Shown: positions 26,265 to 35,552 of the stretch, piece by piece
Layout: the number at the start of each line of letters is the position of its first letter
Position numbering within the stretch: the first letter of the stretch is position 1
Source of the DNA: Crocinitomicaceae bacterium
GTDB taxonomy: Bacteria > Bacteroidota > Bacteroidia > Flavobacteriales_G > Salibacteraceae
Reading direction: 5' to 3'
DNA: 64,000 bases
Assembly: GCA_002713215.1 (NCBI GenBank)
Contig: PAVO01000007.1
Location: 308,443 to 372,442 of the forward strand
Made by a program: the position numbers and the translations under genes
The notes under the pieces: generated by a model
Databases searched by the model: none
What the model saw: only the letters and a program-made list of their open reading frames with translations
What the model was told of the DNA's origin: nothing

Positions 26265-26690
26265 CTAGTAACCTGAGGCGTCTACGGCCTCGTTTGGGGC
26301 GGTTTCTTGGGTTAATTCGATTAATGACTGATACTCTGAAGCGAAGCCATCAGAGAGCCTCTCAGAGAGCTTCTGACCGCTCTCGTGCTTAATTAGATAA
26401 GCAAGATGGCCATCTCTATCAGTGTTAAGCCAAATTACCCAGCCATTGAGGCAGATATTATCTGTTGTTTTGTTTATAACTGGGTTACTTTGCCGTCTGA
26501 ACTTTTCGTTGATTGTACGAGTTGATAAACGAGCTCCTATCTCGCCGGCATCAGCTCCAAGATCATTGTCACTGTTAATAGCCGAACTCAAATCGTCATG
26601 TTTTACATCCATGCTTAAAACATCATCATGCTCACACAAACGTATAGTCCATGCGCCTAGTCTAACTACATCATGACATTTACCAGCCAT
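26265..26690 (-). CDS. Unrecognised 141-residue protein
   Basis: ATG with AAGGGG six bases upstream. Acidic, soluble, no recognised motif. It follows a small membrane protein gene on the same strand with a 20-bp gap, so both probably belong to the recA transcription unit. Confidence 0.68.
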   Translation of the reverse strand: MAGKCHDVVRLGAWTIRLCEHDDVLSMDVKHDDLSSAINSDNDLGADAGEIGARLSTRTINEKFRRQSNPVINKTTDNICLNGWVIWLNTDRDGHLAYLIKHESGQKLSERLSDGFASEYQSLIELTQETAPNEAVDASGY

Positions 26691-26712
26691 CAATTACCCC
26701 TTAGCGACTCGA

Positions 26713-27123
26713 TTAAATCATAGCGATAAACACTATCCCAATTAAAGCAAGGTAGGTGATTGCGACCGTTGGCCTAAGCGCTGAGCGCAGATATTCACCC
26801 AGGACGTCGTTCAATCCACCTCTCGATTTGCTGCATTCGACATTAAACTGAAACGCAGTGGCGTCAGTGGCGTCGCCAGCAATAGCAGATTCAATCTTTT
26901 CCAGTCGTTCGAAAATACGAAACTGAAACGTTTTATAAACGGACTCCGTCATCCAAAAAGCCAATATCAACAACATGCAGATTGACCCATCAGCTGAGAC
27001 TGCCAATGCAGCGGCAACGATAACGAGCGAAACAAGTTTTATACCAAGCGCTTTATGCTCATATTGGTCTGCGGAGGGCTGTAGAATACTCCACTCCAAT
27101 TCAAGGTTGCGTTTGTTTTCCAT
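26713..27123 (-). CDS. Small membrane protein, downstream of recA
   Basis: About 136 residues from the ATG after GAGGTAAGA. Hydrophobic segments near residues 29-45, 47-64 and 114-135 (AITYLALIGIVFIAMI at the C-terminus), separated by a charged loop. No family recognised. It starts ~50 bp after the recA stop on the same strand, the position recX occupies in most bacteria. Confidence 0.7.
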   Translation of the reverse strand: MENKRNLELEWSILQPSADQYEHKALGIKLVSLVIVAAALAVSADGSICMLLILAFWMTESVYKTFQFRIFERLEKIESAIAGDATDATAFQFNVECSKSRGGLNDVLGEYLRSALRPTVAITYLALIGIVFIAMI

Positions 27124-27175
27124 TCTTACCTCAAGCAGCAAAGGGACCGAATAGGCCCCTTCTGAGAGTTATCGA

Positions 27176-28195
27176 CTAGCCAGCCTCTTGGTCTTCATCA
27201 ATTAGATTTTTTGGCAGCATCTTGTCGCGAATAAGACCTTCAATCTCATTGGCGATTTCAGGGTTTTCTTTCAAGAACTTGGAAGAGTTGCCCTTGCCCT
27301 GCCCAAGTTTTGAGCCATTGTAAGAGAACCAGGCACCCGCTTTATCAACAATTCCGTTCTTAACACCCAGATCAATAATTTCACCCATTCGGTTGAAGCC
27401 TTCACCGTAGAGGATTTGAAATTCTGCCTGCTTGAAAGGGGGAGCGATCTTGTTCTTCACCACTTTGACACGGGTTTCATTGCCCACGACTTCATCACCT
27501 TCTTTGACTGAGCCGATGCGTCGGATATCAAGACGAACTGATGCATAGAACTTCAGAGCATTACCACCAGTAGTAGTTTCAGGTGACCCAAACATCACAC
27601 CAATCTTCATACGAATTTGGTTAATGAAAATGCATAGTGTGTTTGAACGTTTGATGTTGCCGGTTAGCTTGCGCATCGCCTGTGAAAGCATACGAGCCTG
27701 TAAACCCATGTGCGAATCCCCCATCTCACCTTCAATTTCAGCTTTAGGGGTGAGAGCGGCAACAGAATCCACGACAACAACATCGACTGCGCCAGAGCGA
27801 ACTAGCATGTCGGTGATTTCAAGGGCTTGTTCACCGGTATCTGGTTGTGAAACCAACAGACTATCAACATTAACACCCAGTTTTTCGGCATACACTGGAT
27901 CTAGAGCATGTTCAGCATCTACGAAAGCACAGGTTTTACCGTCTCGTTGAGCTTGAGCAATAGCTTCTAGCGTAAGTGTCGTCTTACCTGATGATTCAGG
28001 GCCGTAGATTTCAACGATACGCCCCATTGGAAGACCGCCGGCACCAAGCGCAATATCAATAGAAAGTGACCCCGTAGAGACGGTCTCTACATTCATGGTT
28101 TTGTTGTCACCCAACTTCATGATCGAGCCTTTGCCGAACTGGCGCTCAATCTGAGACATTGCGGCATCCAGTGCCTTGTTTTTATTTGCATCCAT
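27176..28195 (-). CDS. recA: RecA recombinase
   Basis: 339 residues, normal length. RecA forms ATP-dependent filaments on single-stranded DNA for strand exchange and SOS induction. Walker [11 protein letters not shown], Walker [11 protein letters not shown], the MAW-type L1 segment, [32 protein letters not shown] (L2 region), and the DNA-contacting C-terminal domain are all present. Start supported by AAGGTAAGC. The promoter region shows no CTGT-N8-ACAG LexA box, so SOS control is not evident. A second recA beside the host's would let the replicon repair or recombine independently. Confidence 0.96.
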   Translation of the reverse strand: MDANKNKALDAAMSQIERQFGKGSIMKLGDNKTMNVETVSTGSLSIDIALGAGGLPMGRIVEIYGPESSGKTTLTLEAIAQAQRDGKTCAFVDAEHALDPVYAEKLGVNVDSLLVSQPDTGEQALEITDMLVRSGAVDVVVVDSVAALTPKAEIEGEMGDSHMGLQARMLSQAMRKLTGNIKRSNTLCIFINQIRMKIGVMFGSPETTTGGNALKFYASVRLDIRRIGSVKEGDEVVGNETRVKVVKNKIAPPFKQAEFQILYGEGFNRMGEIIDLGVKNGIVDKAGAWFSYNGSKLGQGKGNSSKFLKENPEIANEIEGLIRDKMLPKNLIDEDQEAG

Positions 28196-28407
28196 ACGTT
28201 TGCTTACCTTTATGGTTGGTTTTGAATAGTTTTAAAATATTATCATGGCGATAATAATTAGTCCACATATTTAGCGTTTTTTGCTTTGTTATATTACATT
28301 TAACAGTCAATCACTTACGCCAAATACATGAGAAATGATTATATCATGACAACAACACAAATGGTGTGTTAATATCGATAATAAGACAACTTTTTCAAGG
28401 AAGGAAA

Positions 28408-29223
28408 ATGAACCCGTATACATGGATGAGAGGCCATGTCCGCTCTGGGCAAGGTATTATTGCACCGCTTTACGATCCCACATCCCACGATACACATATG
28501 TCGATAATTCGGCGTAAAGTAGTCATGCACCCTAACTTCACACTTGAGAATGTTGTTGCTGCATTGCTACCTGAAGATGTCCTCGATGAAACCATTTCAG
28601 ATCAGGTTGACGGGGAGTTGGTTACGCAGCCGCTGACAAAGTATCTTTATTACAGAAAAGGGGTCGTCCCCATCATTATGCCCGGCCGTCGTTCTGCTAT
28701 TAGTTTTTCTGGAATGTTAGAGGAAGCTGGTTACCAGGGAGTATTCGCGGTTACCATACCTATGGTAATCCACAGAATAGAAGACGTTAACGCCGAACTT
28801 AACAAAGCAATGAAGCGTGTTCGTCTTGCTGATACAACCGGCATTTCTCCAGCGTTATACATTGATATCCGTGTACCCAATCAAGATTCCAAAGAGGCGA
28901 CAGAGCGATTGTTAAGCGAAAAACTTGAAGCTATCTTAGATCAACTTGGCGATTCTCGTATCACGATCATGGTGACCTACCCTGTTAGAGCTGGCCAGTT
29001 CGACAACATTTATCATCATCCCAACACGCTCAGGTTGGTGGGGTTAGAAATAGGTAAACCAGTGCGCGAACACACGATACGATCCAATGACGGGATGACG
29101 CCCTGCATCCCTTCAATCTTTCACGAAAACCTGATTAGCTATGGGCAAGAAATCGGTTTCTCCAATCAACTGAATGTCAACATCGACAAGTTAAAATCAT
29201 TAACTGGTTTTACTGGAGCCTAG
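28408..29223 (+). CDS. Unrecognised 271-residue protein
   Basis: ATG preceded by AAGGAAGGAAA; the frame is open further upstream but without a ribosome site. Soluble alpha/beta protein with no motif I can name. Divergent from recA with ~210 bp between. The upstream region holds an imperfect AACAAC palindrome (28351-28370). It ends in a strong terminator shared with glmU. Confidence 0.7.
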   Translation: MNPYTWMRGHVRSGQGIIAPLYDPTSHDTHMSIIRRKVVMHPNFTLENVVAALLPEDVLDETISDQVDGELVTQPLTKYLYYRKGVVPIIMPGRRSAISFSGMLEEAGYQGVFAVTIPMVIHRIEDVNAELNKAMKRVRLADTTGISPALYIDIRVPNQDSKEATERLLSEKLEAILDQLGDSRITIMVTYPVRAGQFDNIYHHPNTLRLVGLEIGKPVREHTIRSNDGMTPCIPSIFHENLISYGQEIGFSNQLNVNIDKLKSLTGFTGA

Positions 29224-29241
29224 CTAGATCTGTTAAATACT

Positions 29242-29267
29242 AAAAACCCCGGCATACCGGGGTTTAT
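29242..29267 (+). terminator. Bidirectional terminator between unknown gene and glmU
   Basis: AAAACCCCGG pairs with CCGGGGTTTA; both strands have a T-rich tail. Confidence 0.85.
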
Positions 29268-29271
29268 TTAG

Positions 29272-30288
29272 TTAAGATGGCAATCTGTCGCCTTTATTTA
29301 TTCTCGCAAAGGCCCCCACGATTGTTGTTCGCCCTATTGTTGAATCTTTAATCAAAGTGTAAGGGTGGATCGTCGTGCCATCTTCAATAACACAATTTGT
29401 TAGGATAGAACCAGGGCCAACTTTTACATTGTCACCAAGGACAACATTTCCTTCAAAGATAACGTTTATGTCTACTTCACAGTTCCGACCGAATGTAAGC
29501 TCACCTCGGATGTCAACACGGGTTGGATCAACAACGGCCAGACCATTCATCATTGCTGACATGATTTTTCGCTCTTGATAAGCAGCTTCCAGTTCAGCCA
29601 TTTGAACACGATCATTGGCACCGGCGACCTCATCTTCATCCTCGGTAATATAGCAAGCTACCTTGCCATCGCGAGCAGCCATTTCAACAATATCAGTCAG
29701 GTAATACTCTTTTTGTGCATTGTCATTATTTAATGCAGAAACCCACTCAGTCAGCTTACTTCCAGATACAAGCATGATCCCGGTATTTACTTCATCAATA
29801 ATTTTTTGCTGTTCATTGGCATCCTTCTGTTCCACGATACCAACAACATTACCGTTATCATTTCGAATAATGCGACCATAACCATTTGGGTCATCCAAAC
29901 ACACCGAAAGAAGCGCCAGGTCAGCATCTTTTTTTGCTGCCACTAAACCATTAATGGTTTCTGGAGTAATCAAAGGGACGTCCCCATAGAGGATTAGTAC
30001 ATCATCCCCACTCACAGGATGGCTCTCTATAGCTGCTCGAACAGCATCACCGGTCCCCTTAGGTGTTTCTTGCTCTGAGTAAATCACGTCTTCGTATGCA
30101 GCTTTTTTTACGGCGATACCAACTTGGCTATAAACAACATTGATGTCTTCAGCATCCATAGGAAATGTCGCTTTCAGTGCATCAATAACGTGGCGCAGCA
30201 TTGGTTTTCCACCAATTTTAAGCAGGGGTTTAGGGGTGTCAGACTTCATGCGCGAACCTTGGCCGGCCGCGAGAATAATTGATTTCAT
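29272..30288 (-). CDS. glmU: GlmU-type GlcNAc-1-phosphate uridyltransferase lacking the acetyltransferase half
   Basis: 338 residues against ~456 for GlmU. The nucleotidyltransferase domain is complete: LAAGQGSRMKSDTPKPLLKIGG (UTP loop), then PKGTGDAV, YGDVPL and VNTGIM. The left-handed beta-helix starts (GELTFGRNCEVDINVIFEGNVVLG) but stops at FARINKGDRLPS, before the region that carries the catalytic His, Tyr, Asn and Lys of the acetyltransferase. The stop is followed within 5 bp by a terminator and no remnant is visible, so the truncation seems fixed. Expected activity: UTP + GlcNAc-1-P to UDP-GlcNAc only; acetylation would depend on the host enzyme. Confidence 0.92.
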   Translation of the reverse strand: MKSIILAAGQGSRMKSDTPKPLLKIGGKPMLRHVIDALKATFPMDAEDINVVYSQVGIAVKKAAYEDVIYSEQETPKGTGDAVRAAIESHPVSGDDVLILYGDVPLITPETINGLVAAKKDADLALLSVCLDDPNGYGRIIRNDNGNVVGIVEQKDANEQQKIIDEVNTGIMLVSGSKLTEWVSALNNDNAQKEYYLTDIVEMAARDGKVACYITEDEDEVAGANDRVQMAELEAAYQERKIMSAMMNGLAVVDPTRVDIRGELTFGRNCEVDINVIFEGNVVLGDNVKVGPGSILTNCVIEDGTTIHPYTLIKDSTIGRTTIVGAFARINKGDRLPS

Positions 30289-30511
30289 TTACAACAGTCC
30301 TTTGTTGATTTGGTTTCGTCCTTGAGAGCCGTGAGTATCCACGGCATAAAATTATCATATCACAGCCTAATCGGAATCATCAATTGAATACACCATTCTT
30401 ATTTGGGTGATTGCATTTGTACTTGAATTTAGGTAACATTCTCCACGTTAAGGAAAACTCTTTTCGCCGTAGCACTATATATCATACGGCACTACACAAG
30501 GATGCGTAGGG

Positions 30512-32188
30512 ATGATCGAAAGCCTTTCTGTCAATAATTTTGCCATTGTCCATAAACTGGATGTTGAGTGGTTCTCAGGTTTAAGCACTATTACAGGTGA
30601 AACTGGTGCTGGTAAATCTATAGCCATTGATGCCATATCTTTCGCTCTTGGTGCAAGAGGGGATGTTTCCGCCATCCGGGCAGGTAGCGAACAGACAGAC
30701 GTTCGAATTGCCTTCAATATCGAAGACAATAAGAATGCGCAGGCTTTGCTTGAAGATTTCTCAATGTCAGATGATGGGCAATGCATCGTTGCGCGAAGAA
30801 TGACCAAAAATGGTCGTTCGAAAGTCTACATCAATGGCATGTTGGCAACCTTAACCCAGGTTAAGACATTGGGCGAAACGCTCCTGTCCGTGCATAGTCA
30901 ACACGCTCACCAGTTGCTCCTTAAACCAGATCATCAACGCAACATGCTTGATGGATACGCAGAGAACAAATCCCTCCTTTCCAATGTAGCTGAGCTTTGT
31001 AACTCAATCAAATCTCTACAGACTGAAAAAGCCCGACTCTTGGCAGCCAAAGATGACAATGACGCTAGACGTCAGTTACTTGAATATCAAGTTGTTGAGT
31101 TGGACGAGTTTGCGCTTGAGAGTGGCGAATTTGAGAAAATCGAACAGGAACATCGCGTCTTAAGTAACGCTGAAGCATTGACTAATAACAGCTATCAAAT
31201 TCTGCAAATGATAAGCGAAAATGATGAAGGCGCGGCCGCTTGTGACCTGATCCAAAATGCTTCCCGGATGCTGTCAGACATGGCCCTCAAAGATGCTCGG
31301 CTTCAAGATGTTGCCAGCGTCTTTGAAGAAGTTAACATGCAGCTTTCTGAGGCTTCTAGTGATTTAAGAAGCTATGCAGATAATATCGACATGGATCCAC
31401 AGCGCTTAAGCGAATTAGATGAACGAATGGCCAAAGCAATGGAGTTGGCTAGAAAACACAACACCACGCCAGATGAACTACCTGAGATTCATTACAACTT
31501 AGCTCAAGAGCTAGCTGGTATGACGAACAGCGCAGAAGCATTGGATGATGTTGAAACGCAGATAATCCAACAGATGACAGCGTATGATTCAGCATGTGCA
31601 GAATTATCAGAGAAGCGAAAAGCGTCGGCTAAAAAATTATCTGTTAAAATAGAGGAAAGCATTCGTGAGCTCGCCATGGAAAAGGCGTCGTTTACGATTG
31701 AGGTCGGATCCGAAGATGTCCTTTCGCCATACGGTAAGGATAAAGTTTCGTTTCTGTTGTGTAGCAATCCGGGTCAGTCTTTGGCGCCAATCTCTAAAGT
31801 CGCCTCAGGTGGTGAGTTATCTCGGATAAGCTTGGCAATCCAAGTTATTATCGCCTCATCAACTACGGTACCAACGCTCATTTTTGATGAAGTTGATGTC
31901 GGAATAAGTGGTGGTACGGCTGCGGTTGTTGGTAAGTTGCTAAAACGCCTTGGTAAAAAAACTCAGGGGATAAGCATTACACATTTACCTCAAGTCGCAA
32001 GTTTTGGTAACAACCATTACTGCGTCAACAAGGTGACTGACAACACTGAAACAGTCACATCAATGAAGTTGTTGGAAGAAGATGAACGCATACAGGAACT
32101 CGCTCGACTTCTCGGTGGAGAAAAGGTTGACGCAAGTTCAATTGAAAATGCCAAGTCTTTGTTGCAGGGAGCAAAGAATGAGCGGTAA
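30512..32188 (+). CDS. recN: RecN, SMC-like DNA repair ATPase
   Basis: 558 residues, usual length. RecN tethers DNA ends during double-strand break repair. Walker A ITGETGAGKSIAIDAI at residues ~29-44, coiled-coil arms in the middle (~150-380), and a C-terminal head with ABC signature VASGGELSRISLAIQ, Walker B PTLIFDEVDVGISGG and the ITHLPQVA switch. AAGGATGCGTAGGG precedes the ATG. Host recN is usually under tight LexA control; no LexA box is visible here. The next gene overlaps its end by 11 bp. Confidence 0.96.
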   Translation: MIESLSVNNFAIVHKLDVEWFSGLSTITGETGAGKSIAIDAISFALGARGDVSAIRAGSEQTDVRIAFNIEDNKNAQALLEDFSMSDDGQCIVARRMTKNGRSKVYINGMLATLTQVKTLGETLLSVHSQHAHQLLLKPDHQRNMLDGYAENKSLLSNVAELCNSIKSLQTEKARLLAAKDDNDARRQLLEYQVVELDEFALESGEFEKIEQEHRVLSNAEALTNNSYQILQMISENDEGAAACDLIQNASRMLSDMALKDARLQDVASVFEEVNMQLSEASSDLRSYADNIDMDPQRLSELDERMAKAMELARKHNTTPDELPEIHYNLAQELAGMTNSAEALDDVETQIIQQMTAYDSACAELSEKRKASAKKLSVKIEESIRELAMEKASFTIEVGSEDVLSPYGKDKVSFLLCSNPGQSLAPISKVASGGELSRISLAIQVIIASSTTVPTLIFDEVDVGISGGTAAVVGKLLKRLGKKTQGISITHLPQVASFGNNHYCVNKVTDNTETVTSMKLLEEDERIQELARLLGGEKVDASSIENAKSLLQGAKNER

Positions 32189-32963
32189 CGCAATTATTAC
32201 CGCCGTTGTCATTCTGATGTTGGGTATAATAGGGATGCTCTATTATGCCAGGGTCATGGAAGACCGGCGAATAGCCAGAGCGGAGCGTGTCAACCGACAC
32301 ACCCGGGTCGTAAATCATATTGATAAGTTGGTGGAAAGGCTTAGTCGCGTTCCGCCAACTAGTTCGTTATACCGGATACTTTATAGTCGACAGATATCAT
32401 CGCTAGAAGCTATCGCCAGAGATGCACCTAATAACTCACTGGTAAAAACTACACTACCGTTGGTCAGAGAAAAACTATCGTCGGTCGATGAAATTGATTT
32501 GGCTAATGATGTAGGCATGGAAAGGCCATTCTCAATACCGACCAATGAGGCTGAAGCAAACGATCTTGCAAAAATCATATACAGCGCGCAAAAATTTATT
32601 GAGCGAGAAGAAAAGATAGCAGATGCCACGTCCATAGATGTTCGCAAAGAAAAAGAACGGCTATCCGTTATGATGATTCAATTAAAATGCGAATTACTAT
32701 ACAGCAAAGCAGCAATGTCATCGGCTCAAAATAGCCTTGGAAATGCGCGACTCTATTTAGAAAAAGCTCGTGACATCATGGTCGATAGCGGCAGTCAAAA
32801 CCCCATTGTTCTGGCGCTACAAGAAAAAGTAGATGCACTGTTAGAACAAACAAGGGCCAAGCTTCTCAATCTGCAAGAGGAACGATTAAAGTTACCTGAA
32901 GATCAAGTTGCGGCTGACGGTCTTGATCGAATGATGTCTGGCGACAAATCTCACTGGGTGTAA
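32178..32963 (+). CDS. Membrane-anchored coiled-coil protein, coupled to recN
   Basis: About 261 residues. Start at the ATG after GGGAGCAAAGA, inside the end of recN (11-bp overlap), so translation is coupled. Residues ~4-24 (NAIITAVVILMLGIIGMLYYA) form an N-terminal anchor; the rest is charged and helical, probably coiled coil, facing the periplasm or cytosol (not determinable). No family recognised. The linkage to recN may be coincidental or may signal membrane-associated repair. Confidence 0.7.
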   Translation: MSGNAIITAVVILMLGIIGMLYYARVMEDRRIARAERVNRHTRVVNHIDKLVERLSRVPPTSSLYRILYSRQISSLEAIARDAPNNSLVKTTLPLVREKLSSVDEIDLANDVGMERPFSIPTNEAEANDLAKIIYSAQKFIEREEKIADATSIDVRKEKERLSVMMIQLKCELLYSKAAMSSAQNSLGNARLYLEKARDIMVDSGSQNPIVLALQEKVDALLEQTRAKLLNLQEERLKLPEDQVAADGLDRMMSGDKSHWV

Positions 32964-32983
32964 CGAGTCACCTAGCGTAAAAA

Positions 32984-32992
32984 TGATACAAT
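32984..32992 (+). promoter_or_regulatory. Extended -10 promoter of 33-kb gene
   Basis: TGATACAAT, 40 bp upstream of the ATG at 33032; a rightward copy of the recurrent promoter word. Confidence 0.55.
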
Positions 32993-33031
32993 CACAATAT
33001 TAGTGATGTTTATTTACGGAAGGGATTCGTC

Positions 33032-34495
33032 ATGGATGACCAAAATGCAGCAGTTGTTGCAGAATTAAAAGCTTTATGGGAACGGCTCGGTAAGCGGTAC
33101 GCTATCGAGCAACCCCAAATGCTGAGTGTTGCTTTATCTAATGGAAGTGAACGGCTCCCCAAAGCTCTACCTATCAGTAAAGTCCTATCAGATTGCACTG
33201 ACATTTTAAAATCGCTAATCAAACAAGGAGAGGAAGGCACCCTCAAATACTCTGCCCTTCCCTTACATGCTCCTGCGCTACCCAAAACGTTCAGCATCCA
33301 TGAGCTTGCCAATATACTTAAAGATCGGGAACTAAGAACTAAAAACATCTTAAAGCATGGTGTAGCACCTTACATCTACTCCAATTCTACTCGAATCAGC
33401 TTTATGGCAGAGGACTCTAAAGGCCGCCTCCATGAGTTCTTCTCTCTGATGGGACAATCCGTCTCGAACAAAGTGAATTTCATGTTGAAAGGCGATACCG
33501 ATCCACTCGCTTTTGATGATGGTAAAACAGCCATTGCTAACGCAGTAAAAGTAGAATCAGCAAGCATCTATTCACCTTATGGTGACAAGATGAAAGAAAA
33601 AATGCTTAACGTACTCAATAAAGGGGTTGTCGTCACGCATGGCAATTACCTATTTGAACACGCCAAGAAAGCCTTTTTCGCGAGACCAGATGACATCACG
33701 ATGGTTAAGCTTGATGGACACCCGTTTGAGAAAGGTAAAATTCCGCTCCCGACAGGAAACAACCCTTCGATAGTCGCACAGCTAAACAAAATCGAACCAT
33801 CACTGATTCCTTACATCATTAACGCGACTAAAAAAGGGCCTACATACCGAACATTGCAGAAGAATATCACGGAAGGACTAAAGGCCAGTACCCCTAGCGA
33901 ACAGGCAAGCGCCATTATCGCTGCCGTCAAAAAGCAATCCAAAGGTGATATCGATATGTCTCACCGAGCGAAGGATTGGACTGCGCTGTTGAGTAAAGAG
34001 TGGGATACCCCGACTAAGGCTAATGCAATCAACCGAGAAATAATGCACTACAAGCACGGGTTTGACGTTAATGCTGATGATCCCCCCAAGCCAAAAAAAT
34101 CTCGTACCAACAAAAAAGACTCACCAACAAAAAAGCAGACAATCGTTCAAGAGAAAGGGACTGTCGAACCTAAAAGTCAAGTCATCAACCCACCAGCCTC
34201 AACATCAAAGGTAAACATTGATGCTGCACTCTCTGCGTTTTATCAACACCGAGAGTCTTCCTCACCAGGGCGTCTGAGCGTTCAAGTTCTGGCAGCAATG
34301 AGCCCGGACGCTTTAATTCCAATGTCCGCAGATGAGATTCGAGATTTCACAAACTCTGTTGAATCTATCCAGAAACAACCTATCGGTGCTGAAGACGGTA
34401 TTCGGTGGTTGGCGAAAACAATTGAGCACAAATTGCCTAATGTAGAAAAACCACAGCAAGAAGAACATTCCAACTCTTATCGAAGAACACGATAA
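33032..34495 (+). CDS. Unrecognised 487-residue protein
   Basis: ATG with GGAAGGGATTCGTC upstream. Large soluble protein; a Lys/Pro/Thr-rich linker (PPKPKKSRTNKKDSPTKKQT) separates a long N-terminal region (~350 residues) from a short helical C-terminus. In layout it resembles the 750-residue protein at 17-19 kb. No domain recognised. Confidence 0.72.
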   Translation: MDDQNAAVVAELKALWERLGKRYAIEQPQMLSVALSNGSERLPKALPISKVLSDCTDILKSLIKQGEEGTLKYSALPLHAPALPKTFSIHELANILKDRELRTKNILKHGVAPYIYSNSTRISFMAEDSKGRLHEFFSLMGQSVSNKVNFMLKGDTDPLAFDDGKTAIANAVKVESASIYSPYGDKMKEKMLNVLNKGVVVTHGNYLFEHAKKAFFARPDDITMVKLDGHPFEKGKIPLPTGNNPSIVAQLNKIEPSLIPYIINATKKGPTYRTLQKNITEGLKASTPSEQASAIIAAVKKQSKGDIDMSHRAKDWTALLSKEWDTPTKANAINREIMHYKHGFDVNADDPPKPKKSRTNKKDSPTKKQTIVQEKGTVEPKSQVINPPASTSKVNIDAALSAFYQHRESSSPGRLSVQVLAAMSPDALIPMSADEIRDFTNSVESIQKQPIGAEDGIRWLAKTIEHKLPNVEKPQQEEHSNSYRRTR

Positions 34496-34507
34496 GGAAA
34501 GTAATTT

Positions 34508-34540
34508 AACGCCGTTTTTGTTGTTGAACAATGCGGCGTT
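34508..34540 (+). terminator. Hairpin after 487-residue gene
   Basis: AACGCCG and CGGCGTT pair around a 19-base loop rich in GTT, followed by TATTCC. Moderate terminator. Confidence 0.65.
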
Positions 34541-34640
34541 TATTCCTATATACTCAATGACTTTGTTTGACTATAATATCAATGGCTGGTAGGATATCTA
34601 GCTGAATCACGGATGATTATTTGTTTCAAACGGAGTTGAA

Positions 34641-35531
34641 ATGTCCACCAATAACCAGACAAGTCTTGCTGGTAGCAATTCATTTGGCATGCTGACCTTC
34701 ACGGTCAACAACAGACCTTTTGGTATCAACGTTTTTAAGTTGCGTGAAATTGTCAATATCGGCAAAGTCACTGACATCCCAGGTAAGCACCCTCATATCT
34801 CAGGACTCATTGTCGTTCGAAATGAATCTATGCCTCTTATCGACTTAGGGAAGGCCCTAAGGCAACCCGCCCAATCTGGAAGAATGGCATTAATCACCGA
34901 ATGCAATGGCACTGTGCAGGCTCTGCAAGTAGATAGCGTTGAGCAAATACACTATGTCGACTGGGCGGATGTGAAGAAACCAAACACTGGAACTAACCTA
35001 CTTACCGCTGCCGTCACAATTGAAAACCGTATTATTGGCATTCTTGATATTGAAAATATTCTATCTTCAATTTATGGCGACAGTGATATTGAGTCTGAAG
35101 CCGTGAAATCTGAAGCTGGAATTGGCCACCGAGTGATGATCGTCGATGATAGTGGCGTTGCACGCAATCAGGTTGTTCGCTGCACAGCGCCATTAGGATT
35201 TGAAATTGACCAATTCAAGAATGGCCAAGAGGCGTTGATGCACTTGGAGTCACTAGTTGAGCAAGGGGTATCACCAAACGAACAATACGCGCTGATCATT
35301 TCGGACATAGAAATGCCGGCGATGGATGGTTACACCCTCACCTCAAAAATCAAACAAAACCCTCAGATGCAGGAAACGAAGGTGCTCCTTCATTCTTCCC
35401 TATCAGGGGCTTTCAATCAAAGCATGGTATCCAATGTTGGGGCCGACGCATTCATTAGCAAGTTTGATACGAAAACCATCCAAAAACAAATTTTAATGCT
35501 GACAGGACAGTCAGAAAAGCAAGCAGCTTAA
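34641..35531 (+). CDS. cheV: CheV-type chemotaxis coupling protein
   Basis: 296 residues: a CheW domain (about 12-150; FTVNNRPFGINVFKLREIV... SGLIVVRNESMPLIDL) fused to a receiver domain (about 165-290). The receiver has the acidic pair in VMIVDDSG and the phospho-acceptor Asp in ALIISDIEMPAMDGY. CheV couples receptors to CheA and is tuned by phosphorylation. It lies 21 bp upstream of parE in an apparent cheV-parE-parC operon, an unusual arrangement. CGGAG precedes the start. No other chemotaxis gene is in view. Confidence 0.92.
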   Translation: MSTNNQTSLAGSNSFGMLTFTVNNRPFGINVFKLREIVNIGKVTDIPGKHPHISGLIVVRNESMPLIDLGKALRQPAQSGRMALITECNGTVQALQVDSVEQIHYVDWADVKKPNTGTNLLTAAVTIENRIIGILDIENILSSIYGDSDIESEAVKSEAGIGHRVMIVDDSGVARNQVVRCTAPLGFEIDQFKNGQEALMHLESLVEQGVSPNEQYALIISDIEMPAMDGYTLTSKIKQNPQMQETKVLLHSSLSGAFNQSMVSNVGADAFISKFDTKTIQKQILMLTGQSEKQAA

Positions 35532-35552
35532 TATTCGTAGGAGAAGAAAACA

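Noticed and set aside
28196..28260. LexA (SOS) box for recA
   Set aside because: No CTGT-N8-ACAG-like sequence found upstream of recA or recN.
28408..29223. Class I aldolase
   Set aside because: Only vague TIM-barrel-like strands; no Schiff-base lysine context identified.
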